The translations under genes were made by a program, and so were the position numbers. The notes under the pieces are model-generated. The model saw only the letters and a list, made by a program, of their open reading frames with translations. It was not told the DNA's origin and searched no databases. Shown here piece by piece: positions 48,738 through 61,664 of a stretch of DNA of 64,000 bases. The stretch covers positions 13,332,735-13,396,734 of the forward strand of contig CM119266.1 in assembly GCA_051294375.1 (NCBI GenBank), in the 5' to 3' direction. The stretch comes from Paraspadella gotoi (taxonomy: Eukaryota; Chaetognatha). The first letter of the stretch is position 1; every line of letters starts with the position of its first letter.

Positions 48738-51700
48738 ATGAAGATCACAACGATGACGTCACCGCCCTACGTCGTCGTCGTCTTTGTCACTACTTCCGGC
48801 CTCAACGACGACCTCTTGGGTTCGGACGAGACGGAGATCGTCCACTTTGCTTACCTCTTGTTGGACGTGACTAATCGAAAGGTGAGGAAATTGCTTGCTT
48901 TGTGTAAAAAAAAAGTTTTATTACAAGATTATACTTTGCACGTAACTGTCGGTGGGAGTAGCCCAAGAAATATTTCTATAGAATTAACAAAAATCTGTGG
49001 AATTGATCTCCATTTTGTCCTGAACTGCTGATCTGAATTGGCATGTTTTAATGAGATCCGTTTCTTGTTTTGACCTTGACTCCGGGGTGCGAAAGGGTTA
49101 AAAATATCTCGAGAGCAATTATTCAAACGTCCGCTGGCCCGGCCTACGGAAAAGCGAGCATCGGTTACAGTACTAAAAATAATAAATTACTTCATTTTTC
49201 AATTCGTCAGTTAAATGAGTAGGAAGATTTATTATGTAACCCGAATTGTTTGTTGCAAAAAGGCCGTTGAGATTAATTTTTCTCCCGGTAAACAAACTAA
49301 TTGCTTTTGGGGGGAATAGTAGGAATTCGCCGCAATATTATTTCCTATGCAAATAACTAATGTCTTCTTTCGCCCGCCAGGTGTGCTGCATCCAATCTCA
49401 TCACGTGCGTCCGACCCTCGCGCTTGAATCTGACTCCGAGGCCGAGTCTCTCCTCTCCCCGGACTGCGTTGAGTCGACGGGCCTTTGCGAGGAGCGCGTT
49501 CGGAGCGGGTCGCCCTTGGAGGTGGTGCTCGAGTCGTTCGACAGATTCCTCATTGCCAAAGGTGAGGGAGGGTGGGCCGTTTAGAGTGAATGAGGCGAAG
49601 AGGATCACCTTATCGAACTTAGTATGTCCAGGAGCCAAGGCGCATATTAAGTCAATATAAAGTAAACTACTGAGTCGACTTACCATTGCCCTTACCTATT
49701 ATAACTCTCTCTCAGAACAAAGTCGCGAGATAAATTGGGGTATAAGATGCCGGATTAGTTCGTTTAGAACTTTTAAATGCGTTATCGATCATGTCTCGGA
49801 CATGACTGAAATAATTTATTTCATGGGATTCCCCCTCCCCGTATTTGAAGGGAAATCGGAATTGCAGTATTGCTGAACAACGACAATTAATTCTTTATCG
49901 AGCTCGAAAAGCCTTTTTAAATCAGACGCGACGTCGCCGACCGAACGCGTCGCAAACGCGTTTATCTCGATTCCGCTGACTTTCGGTTCCATCCGGGTCT
50001 TTTCTCTCGAAATCCAAACCTTCAAAGCGGAGAAACGGAATCCAAAGCTCGAATCGACGGCTCGTGGAACCGCGGGATTTTTATTTCGCTTTATACTTTT
50101 TTTCACTCTTTGCTCCTTTTAACGTTATTCCTCCATTTCTCCATTTCTTACCTTTACATTTTTTGGGGGCCCTTATCCGTTCCTTTCCTTTTTATTCCTA
50201 TTTTATGAGCCTTGTCATTCTCCCCCCCTCCCATTTTTATGCCGACTTCAACATCATTCTTCAGAAAGAATTTTCTCGCTCAGCGACAACTGACCGTTAG
50301 CCACTTTTTTTTCTTTTCTCTCTCGTTCCTCGACCTTTCCTCTTTTTTTTCTTTTCCCCCCCTCTACCTCTTTTTCCGCCTCCACTCTCAACGCCCCGCT
50401 TTTGTCCGGGAGTCTCGGCGCCGGAAACAAATCCTTGAATTTGGGGCCTTTTTTGACTTCCGCCTTTTTTTTTCTTTTTTTTTCTTTCTTTCCGTTCGCT
50501 TGTTGCCTGTAAATCGAATTTTACCCTCAAATAAAATAGAGGAGGAAAGAAAGAAGCTGAGCCGAGCGAGGATGGAAGGAGGCAAGGACACCTGAGGAGT
50601 AGAGAGGAGATAGAGAGGAAAAAGAGGGTAGAATAGAGAAGGAGAAGAGACAAAGAGAATTGGGCGGGAGAATAAGTAACGAGGCGGATCAAGCCGGGAT
50701 TAAAATGGAAACAGTGACAACTCTTTGTTTGCCGTGATCGAATTCTAGCCAATGAAATGAGACGAAAAATTCATGAATGGAAAGGGAAGAAGAAGGATAA
50801 ATTTTTTTGGAAGAAACGAGTAGCTAAGTAACAATTTTTTAGGATATAGTAAATATTTACCAGAAAAAAAAAACAGAGGAATTTAATCAAAGAAAAAACA
50901 ATTGATTTAGATTCGTAGAATCAGGGAGCCGGTTTGTATGTTTGAGCGATAAATGCGGAATTGGAATTTTTTGACGACATTGGCTCCCGAGGTTACTTTG
51001 CAATACGAGCCTTTCTCGTAAAAGCTTCAATCAAACCTAGATTATTATTAATGGAATTAGAGCTTTTGTTTTACGTGTATAATGGAATAAGGGGAGTAAG
51101 AAACTTTAGACGAGTCGGGCTCTGAGTCTCATTTAAACAATCGTTTACTCCCCCTCCCCCCGCACCTTTCTCGAAAAAGGTCTACATCCGGATTTCGGAG
51201 GAAAACCTTTCGTCATCTGCACAGATGGACCTCTGCATCTTCGGCAAACGTTGTTTGCAGGTTCGTTGTAAAATGGATTGTAAAATTTTAAATAATGAAA
51301 TGAAGATAGAAATTCGATGAAGATTTACGTACGTTTGTTTTTTCAATCCTAAAGGAATTCTTATGTCAATAAAAAAAAAACTCCAGAAAATATTATCGCT
51401 TTCGTTTAGAAATATTAGCCAATGCTATGGAACAGTTTAGTGATGAGTTTTATTTTTATAAATGAGATATATTTTTTTACTTTATATAAACAATCATATA
51501 AAACACTCATTCCCTGCCAGTAAAGCTCTACTTTGGAACGAGGATGTGAAAAATAGCACCCGCGTGAAGTATTTGTAGCATTTCGTAAACTTTCGAGTGC
51601 AATAAAGTAAAGTATAAAGTATTTATCGTGCGTGTAAAAACTATATTCTACTAGATACAATTTCTCAAGTATTAAACTGACAAAGAAAGTAGATTTGATC

Positions 51701-54700
51701 TCCACAATTTCTGTCGTTGAGCTGATTTCCATAAACATTCGCACAGTCTTCGATTCCTCCCGAATCGTTTGGTTCTCCCAGACGCCAGTGAAAATCGAGC
51801 CTGGCCCGACTGACATCCGGCTCCGTCATCCAGATCCATTCTAAAATAAAGTTAACATTGTAATTGTCTAATATTAATTCTGCAGAGTTTGAACATCATC
51901 ATCATTTTCTTCACTTAGACATTAGACAATACACCAATACTTCATTGAAACTCACGGGCTTTAAAATTTTAAAATTTAAAATTTCGGGGTTCTTTTTCCG
52001 TTACTTTTGCTACTATGGTGGACTAAAATCCACCAACCGTTCGTCAGCGGCCATTGGTGCCGGAGGCAAGTCATTCGCCTCCCAACCCAAAGGTCTGGGG
52101 TTCTTGCCCGGTGGTCGCCTAGCAGTTAAGAGGGACGGGGCGCTTAACCCGCCAGTAACATGGTGTTACAGCCTGATCCGAAGCTCAAGGACTGCTAACG
52201 GTTCTGTCACTAACACATAACAATAATTACTGTCTCTTCACTACTTTTGTTCGCATATTAAGGAATGAGCTACTGGGCGGAACAACCTTTACGGTTACAC
52301 CACGGCAATCTTCAAAAAGTTCGGGTCGGGCAGCTTTGCCCATGACATGAATCCAAGACTCTCAAATCGGACCATATACATTATAATTATGAAAGATTTT
52401 CACCCTTCCCCTACTTTTCGTCTCGCATTCAACTCGTCCTCTTCTCTCGATCTTCCTCCCCCACCCCCACCCCCACCCCCCTACGGCCCCTCGGTCTCAC
52501 CGCCTCTATCGTTCTGTCTGCCCCCGACCCAAAACGTGTATTCCTCCGTCGATCCGAACGCCTCGTATTTCGCGTTGGCCAAGAATCCGCCCTCGTTTCT
52601 GCAGGTGATCATCGCCTCGTCCCATGACATTGGGTCTCTTCGAAGTTCAAATCTCCGAGGTCCGGATGTAATTGGTTCGATGGGCGTCGAGGACCGCGAC
52701 GTCGGACTTTCTCCGGACGCCGGGTCGGTGGCGTCGTAGAGAATCCCGTAGTCCGTTCCGGCGTGGGCTTGTTGAAAATAAAAGGGACGTGAGGCGAAGG
52801 CGATTGGGAGGAAGAGAGAAAGAAACGCTACCATGCGGCGGTAGAATTTCTTAGTCGGCATCTGGAAGGAAGGCGTGCCTGTTCGCGAGGGCGAGATTAT
52901 AAAATTATTTTCGGTTGATGGAATTTAAAACTGACGATACATAGTATGTATAGTATGTATAGTATTACATACGAAGTAAATGAAGTATATTGTCCTCGTT
53001 GATATTGAAAAATCAATATTTTCCTGGTTGTATTATCGTTTTATAAAAAGAGAGATAAGGATGCGGCCATACCTACTTTTTACAATTTTCTTTCTTTATA
53101 TTTACGCTATAAAATCAACGAAATTGAAGGTAGAAAAACGTTTCGACAAACGAGTCGCTGCGAACGAAGACTGATAAAAAAAATTTGAGATGAAACAAAC
53201 AAATCGATAAGAAATTTTCAACTCGGATTAAATTGCTTAGTATTTCCTTGAAACTTGAACCAAACAATGAATAACGTTAAAATTATAAAGCAGAAGTGAT
53301 TTTAAAACACAAGTTTTTATTTACTTTACCTTATTGCAATTTGTATTGTTACTTTATATTATAACTTATATTTTGAAATTGTTACAATCAAAACGGGCAT
53401 TTTGTAGTATATTTGTATATTATATTTTGGCGGCCAGTACTTCTCTTTTAGGATTTCACCGTTTGTCTTTTGTTTTATTTTCAGAAACGACGCGGAAAAA
53501 CCTTCGCGTTCCTCCCTACTTCGAAGACTACATTGATTTGCGGAAAGAATTTGCGCTATGTTACCGGACGGAGGAGTCGCTTTCGACAAAGGAGATGCTA
53601 CAATGTAAATCACGGTTGACAACCAAATTAAAAAAACTTATCGTTTTTTATTTCATTTAGCTAGCGTGAAAGTTTTTACTTTTTTAGTGAGCTGTCAATG
53701 CCACTCCTTTTATTAGAAGCTATTCTCAGATGTGATTAATTTTATAAAAAATTCTTTCGATTCATTTTTCTTTCATAAACTTTTCTTTTTAATATTCCAT
53801 TTCCATAGCTAATTAAAGATTCATTTCTCAAACTAATTCAATAATTTAACTAATCTACCTACTTCATATAACTTAAGACAAGTAAAGAAAAAAAATCAAA
53901 ATATACGTCTTTTTTTCCTCATTCTTTTTTTTATCTATCGTACTTGGGAAAGAATGTTTATTCTCAGTTATTGGATGATCATTCCATTTCTGTGTTCGTT
54001 CTCAATGACAGTTCCTCAAATTCGATAAGCTTAAACGTAATGGCAATTTGTCCGTACTCCGCTGACCTTTAGAAGCAATCAGCCCGCGACATATCGGATA
54101 AAAACTGACTTTTTTTTACTGTTTTTCGTTTTGTACTTATTTCCCCCGAATCCAAAAGGAACCAAATTAGAAAAAATTGCAAGCCTCCGCCCTTTACGAA
54201 CACGGGATTTGACAGATTCTCGAAAGAACCGATATAATGGGCAAATAAAAGTGAGTTCCATTGTCAACTCGAACTCGGTTCTTTCCCGATCAAACAGAAT
54301 GGGGCACCGGGGCAAACACGAATCTTTTTTTTTTTTTTAATTTCTCACAGAAAGACCAAATGAAGAAGAAGAAGAAGAAAGTGGTTAAAGAAAAAAAAAA
54401 GTAAAGAGTTTTTAAAAGACGTGAAAGCCAAATTTTGAAAAAAAGAAAAAAAAGGGAAAAGATAAGGCACCTCTCTCTCTCTCTCACATTAGTAGTAGTG
54501 GTGCAAAGGTGGGGCCTATCTCGCCGACTCTTCCCCTTCGGCCCTCGATGTAAAAGAGCAAACACTCTCTTCCCTCGTCTTAACAGTGTGAGAGAGTGAG
54601 TTAGTTGTATGTAATATATTGCTGGGGGTTAAAAAAAAAAAAAAGCAGTGAAAAGACAGAAAATATATTTTGGATCTTATAACGCGTCGTTCTCGTCCCA

Positions 54701-57581
54701 CGTTGCCGTGATTTGTCTGATCTAAAAAATAAAAAAAATAAAATAAAATCCGTGATTCCTCTTCTTCCTCGGTGAATGTCGCGACGACGGTTCCAAGGTG
54801 TAAGTTTTGCGAGTTTTCTGTTTGGCTCATGTCTAAGTGGCTCTTGTTTAGTTAAGCGCGAAGCCTGCGTGACGTGGTCCTCCTCCCCGGGCCCCGGGGT
54901 TGGGCTTGGCCTCGGCAGCTTTCGTCGTCGAAACGCACAGATTATTTCTTGTCGAAAAAAAAAAATAAATAAATCTGGCTTTTTTTTTTTGGTATTTTTG
55001 TTTTTCTCCAATGTTCGTGACAGGTGATTTTTTTTTTTTGTGACTGGAATATTCCGAAAAGTTTTCGCCGAAAATGGAATGATCATTTGAGTGCTACTTT
55101 TTAATTCGATTATCGTTTTTAAGCGAAAAAAAATGAAAATCCAATTAGGCTTTAATTATTCCCGCCATTTTTTTTTGTCCCGGAATTTTTCATTTTGTAT
55201 TTTTTTTTTAGTTGTAGGACGCAAATATTAATTAGTATACTAATCGTAGAGTCCGGTTTTCTTATGACACGAAGTACATTTAGTGACTAAGTGACCCGTG
55301 ATGAAAAAAAAAAAATCTCTCGTTGGGCGATTTTTTTTTTACAATGTACCTTTTGAACACTCGCTTTACTGTGTAACTGTGAATAGAAAAAAAAAAAGGA
55401 AAAGTCTGGAATCTTTTTTCTCCCTTTCGATTTGACTTTCAGTTTTAAATCTTGAATCGGACGTGAGTTTGGATCACGGAGTGAGAGAGTCACAGAATCA
55501 CGCCAACATTCTCCTTCGCCTTCTCGACGACGGTGAGCTTGGGACGGTGGGGAAATTTTGGTGAGCGACCATTTTTTGTGAGAGAGAGAATGAGCGAATC
55601 TTTATCACAGAAAGTTAAAAAATTAAGATCGTCTTTCTTCAACTGAGGCGAACTGTTTCGCTTTCTTTTTCTTTCTTAACTTATATAAAGAAAAAAACAT
55701 ATCCGGGGCGAATTTTAAATTCTCCACTACTTTTCTAACAGAGTTTATTTACACAAGTTCGGAAAAAAGCCCAGCGCTTTGTGTGTGTGAAAAAAAAAAT
55801 GCAAATTTCTTACGGAGAGAGATAAATTGGGTTAAACGTTGAGGCAGGAATTAATTCCCCATTCACGTTGTTTGTTTTGAAAACCAGGTCACGTTATCGG
55901 CGAGCATGAATTCATTCAAAATCGTTTGGAATCTGGCATGTGGTAATTATTTTTCATAATTTTTGTTTTCGATCCTTTAAAACCTCATTACGCTCATCTC
56001 GTTGATCGTAATTGATCCATTTAAAAATGATTTCTGTTTTTAAATTAGTCTAATATAATTAAATATATATATTTTGCAGCCACGACGAATCCGTGGACGA
56101 CAATTGCATAGTCAGAGCACGCGGATTGCCCTGGCAGTGTACCGACCAGGATATCGCCAACTTTTTCAGCGGACTAAACGTCGCCAGGTGAGATGCTCTT
56201 TTATTTTATTTTCAAAAACCGCAAAACTTTTTTATTCTCACGAGATACAAACCATAAAAAGAAAAAAAAAACGGTCGAAGCGACAGCGAGACTAATAAAA
56301 TAATAAAAAAAGAGCATTTTTCCCCCTTTTCCCCCTAACTAGTGTTAATTCACTCTGGAGCGAGGGTGATTAATTTGCCAATTAGCCTCCATTTATTTTT
56401 GAAGAAGGAGAGAGAGAGAGAGAGCGCCAGCGAGGGTCAATGAAATGTCGCCATTCCTAATGATAGGGGCGGAGTGGTCCTGTGCCTGAGTCCGCAAGGG
56501 AGGAGGAACGGAGAGGCGCTGGTCAAATTCGAGAACGAGGAGCAACGGGATCTGGCGGTCAAGCGGCACAAGCATCACATGGGACAGAGATACATCGAGG
56601 TCTACAAAGCCTCGGCTAAGGAGTTTGTCGACATCACCGGCGCAGGTGAGGGGTCGGATTTTAATGGTTTAAAATATTTTGAAGGTAGATAATTGAAAAA
56701 AGTTTTGGTCTTTAGAAGCTTCGCTTTTTTCTACAACCTGATCGTGGAAATAACATTTAATTATCCGGAATTCCTAATTTCCTACATTATCTTTCGATTC
56801 GTCGCGAAACTAATTACACTCAGCTTACAATATTTATATATTACGATATATGAGATTTCTATTTTTAATTTCATTTAGATTCTAATTTTTCCTACAAAAA
56901 TACAATAACTTTATTAAATAAGTACAATTACAACCATTGCAAAAGTTCTTATATTTATTAAATTGGTACAACAATATAAAAATTATCCATTCATTTAATA
57001 AATAAGCTATCAAACTTACAAGATAATAACATAGGAGGTCCCTGCAAACTTTCAATCAAGACTCTCTCCCAGTCTTGTTTATTCGCTCCCAGTGTACCTC
57101 AGTGTATATCAGACTTTATTTAAAATAAAACTTCTTCCCATATAACCGAGAATAAACGTCTCTAACAATTAGATTTTATCGATATCTTTGTTTCCAACTT
57201 AACGGTTCTTTTTAGTTTCTTTTCCAAGCAATTATTAAATGAGCCTCACCCTTATTTAATTTAATTGATTCAGCGTTTACTAGGGGTTATTTATGCTCGT
57301 GACCGCCGGCCCAATTTCTCGGAGTTGTCCTCTTAGCCCCCCCCCCTATGTTGCCCCCTTTCGCATCACCTATTTGCTCTCTCTCTCTCTCTCTTGCCCT
57401 CAGTCGCCCAGTTGAATAACGTATCTCCAGATCGTCTTTTACGTGGTCATCGTCGATTGTTATAATGACATTAGAAGAAGTTCAACTCTCCAAGTCCGTA
57501 ATTCGATTAGGCCGAACTGAGAGAAAGAGAAGTCTAGCTCGATTCTATCGAGGGAAAAAGAACTTTGTCTCAATGAAAAAA

Positions 57582-57653
<72 letters not shown>

Positions 57654-60600
57654 ACCGAAAGAGGGGCTCTTTTCCCTCAGACAACGGCTTCTATAAAGCT
57701 TTTTCTTTTGACGCTGAAGCGTTTCGCTGAACCGATGCTCCTCTGGCCGAGAGCGAGAGCGAGAGAGTTGAACCTGTGGCGACGGCGGTGAAGCGAGAGA
57801 ATTCGTCAATCGTCGTTAGACGAATCCGGGGACGAAGAGACAAGAGTTCACAACCGATTCACCGACTCTCACCGAAGAAGAGGAAAAAAAAATTATAATT
57901 GCCTTCATTCGAACTTATTTGAGAGTTGGAGAAAAAGTGTGTGGACGCGCGCGCGGACTAATTACGCAAATATAAAACTATAAAAGGTCTTTTTTTTGTA
58001 AGAAAAAGGGTCTTTGTCATCATTAAAAAAAAAATCTTCACCTCTACTGTCACACACAAAAAAGAACGCGAGATCACTCCAAACACACAAAAAAAAATTA
58101 TATATAATTTTTTTTTCTTTTTCCTTCATTCCCTCTTTTTGTCTCCGTCTCCCTCATTTCTTCTCCGACGATGTCTTCGTGCTACGCCGCCGACGGCGCC
58201 AATTCGACGCCCTCTTATAAAAAATCAGGCATCGACGAGGAGACGAAGGCGTTTCTCGACCGAGGCGACGGCAACCAAGTCATCGTGCGCATGCGCGGTC
58301 TTCCTTTCGACACGACAACGCGACAAATAGTGAGTAACCATCACGTTAAACTGCGAATCTCATAGCTTTCCTGTTTTGATATGTACCGCGTTTAGCTTTT
58401 GATGCTCGTGTTAGCCTATTTTATATATGTATCGCCCTTTACTCGCTTGATTCAATTAATTTCTCGATGCTTTTCTTCCATAAAGTTATAGTTAAAGGCT
58501 GAGACTGTATGACTGGCAATGTGCATTGTGCACTGGCTTTAACTTTTTTGATGGAAGAAAGGCCGGAAACTTTTCTCAAGTTTTTCATTGTTTTTTGTTA
58601 TGCCAAAATCTTGCGTTTTGAAAATAAAGAACTTTATAGCTATAAATCTTTACAAAACCATATAAAATTTTTAAGATTATTTTAAGATTATTTTCCTTAG
58701 AGAATTGACAAAGTTTTTGTTTGCAACTAATTTTATTTCAATTGAACATTGATTATTTTCCTTTAATCAAAAAGTAATTTTGTTATTTTGGAAACGCAAA
58801 TTTTAATTGTGAAAGTGAACGTTTCTCCTTTATAGCATCAATTGAAGTTAATTTTTAAAATTATCCCGAAAAACCGAGTTGAAATTGTAAAATTATCCCT
58901 CTTTCGATATTTTCTGCCTTTCACTACGAAAGCGGTCGGAAAGAACCGTAAAGTCCAAGACGTGTCACTATGAGAGGATCCGGACTTCGAGGTTTGATCA
59001 CAACTTGGTTAAAAAAATACGAAAAGGGGAGGGTTTGGCCGGTGTTGGGCGGATTGGGCTGAGGTGTTGGATGCTGTTGAAACATCCAGGTGGTTGTCGC
59101 TAAAAGGTTTAACCTTCAGAATAGCGTGTCGTTTCGAGCGGACAATAGTGCCAAATTTTAAAAATTATTGTACAATCCCAAAAATATATGTGGTCCCAAA
59201 GTCCAAAAACTTTTAAGAAACTTCTATAAAATATAACATTTTTTCACATTGGATAAAATTCCGTTAATAATAATTTATCATTTAAATAGCAATTATTCGT
59301 GATATTTGTCCGCTAGAAACGTTTTTACCAAGGCACCTTTTGGGAAATCGGCGTAATCGGTTCTGCGTAATTTTTCAGGTTGTGAGGAAAAAAGCTTGCC
59401 TATTGAAAGCAATGAAAGGGATGGTTCTAGGTTTAAATATTGTCACATATGCTTTTTCTAGCTATGAATTTTTTTTAAGTATTTTCTGATCTGAAAAGAT
59501 AGCATTAACGTTTGTTGCGTGAAGGTGATATTTTGAAAAGAAAATAAATTTTCAAAGCTAAATGGATTTTAAGAAATCGAAATCCATCACTCATACTTTA
59601 TTCATACACATACTAATCTAATTCATGAAACATAAACATTAAATCCTTATATTACGTACAACTTTTTACTAATTATCAAGTATTATGAGTGGCAAGCCGT
59701 AATTTTTTTTTTTTACATAGCTAGAATCTGAAATCAAAGTTTATTTTTTGTTAGGTGTTTTTTTCTTCCCCTTCAGCATATGTTACGGGTCATTTCTGGA
59801 TGTAGATTTAGATTCATCGATACCTCGTAATTATAGACGCTTGGTACTCGTCCTATTAATAAGGACTGGGCCTCTTCGGTTGTTTCGTTTTTTTGTTTTT
59901 TTTCGATCCAATAAAAATGAATTTGGGAGGGCATTGAAAAGGTTCTGAGGTTTTTTTTTTTTTTTTTTTTTTGCGTTTTAAAACTTTAGACAAAATTCCC
60001 ACGATTTCAAAATTGTTTCGTTATTAATTTGTTTTTAAAAAGGTTAAATAAGATTTAAAAATGTCCGCGCTGGTAATTTTGTCACATACCGGATCTTAAT
60101 TTTTTTTTTTTTTTTTACAAAACGCCTTAGCTATCATCTCTACTTGGTCGTCGGTTCTATATTTACATAGTTACCAATCCACAGCTTTTTTCTTCAAGAC
60201 TTGATTGCCGAACTAAAAAAAAAAAGTCACAGCACTCGATCCTGGATCAAAAATTGTCTCCTTTTTTGTTCCCGAGGCGAAAACTAAGAGATCGCGAGAG
60301 CTAAGTCTCTCACTAATTAAATTTTCTCCTTTACCCCACGATCTCCCCCCCTCCCCCTTACCCGTTCGCCCGCGACCTCCCCCCCTTTCAACCGTCCCAC
60401 TCCAGAATGAGTTCTTTGGCGAGGGCGACGGCGCCACGCAAGTGTTGGACGGAGAAGATGGCGTTTTGTTCGTCCGCATGGGCGACGGGCGCGCCACCGG
60501 TGACGCCTTCGTCATGTTCGAGAATGAAACGGAGGCTGAGTTAGCGTTGCGACGTAACAAGGAGACGATCGGCACGAGATACATCGAACTCTTTCGATCC

Positions 60601-61614
60601 ACTACGGCCGAAGTCCAGCAGGTCTGTGATGTGGTGCGGGAAGGACAATGATATTGACAGCGTCGGTTACTGTTTTTTAACTCAATTTTAAGTCATTCTG
60701 TGTCACATTGAAAGCTTGCAGGGTCTTGCTAAGAGGGATGGAGTGACTCAACCCTCCATTGTCTGTCAAAAGTCAGGAGTCAGGAGTTTTTATGTGTTGG
60801 GGACATAGTTTCCTTAATTTTTACAATATCTTAAACATTATTTGTATACAATTTTTTATTTGACCTTTTTATTTCTCGTGTATCTTCATATTTCTACCCG
60901 GGGTGAAATCAGTTCGAACGAAAGATTTCGAACGAAAGATTTCGAATCATGAAAAACTCACGCTTCGCGGAATTTCTTCAATTCCCGCTTTTTATTGACC
61001 CAGGTGTGCAAACGGTCCTCGCAAACTGTTAAAACGACTGTGACAACTCGCGACTCCAATCACAATTTGATTCCAGCTTCCGTTTCATGTGAGAATTATG
61101 AACCGAATCTTAGCTAATTTTTAATCAGTATTTTTACTGTTAAGTTAGTATTATATATCCTTTTTTGCCCTCAACCTACACCTCGCCGCAGCGCCGAGTC
61201 TGCCCCTGACGTCTACCATCCCCTCGATGCTGCCGCCGCCGATGCCGCCGCCCAGCACCGTGATGTCCGCCGTCAATGCCATGACGCCCTCTCAGGCGCC
61301 TTACCTCATTCCGGGCATCGCTAACCCGAGTGAGTGATAGTTTCTCTTTCTTTAAAAGGCTTTACGTTACCTTAACTGACCCTTCTCGAACTTATCCCAC
61401 CCTCAAAAGTCGCCCTGTTGCCTCCGACCTTGGCCGTGCCCACAATCCTCGCAACAGCGACCCACAAAAAGGACTGCATTCGGTTGCGCGGTCTGCCCTA
61501 CGAGGCCAAGATCGAGCATATCTTGGAGTTTCTCGGGATCGTTCACTCTTCTCACATCCTCCCTCAAGGCGTCCACATGGTCTTTAACGCGCAGGTCGGT
61601 CTAAAATCGAATTT

Positions 61615-61664
<50 letters not shown>

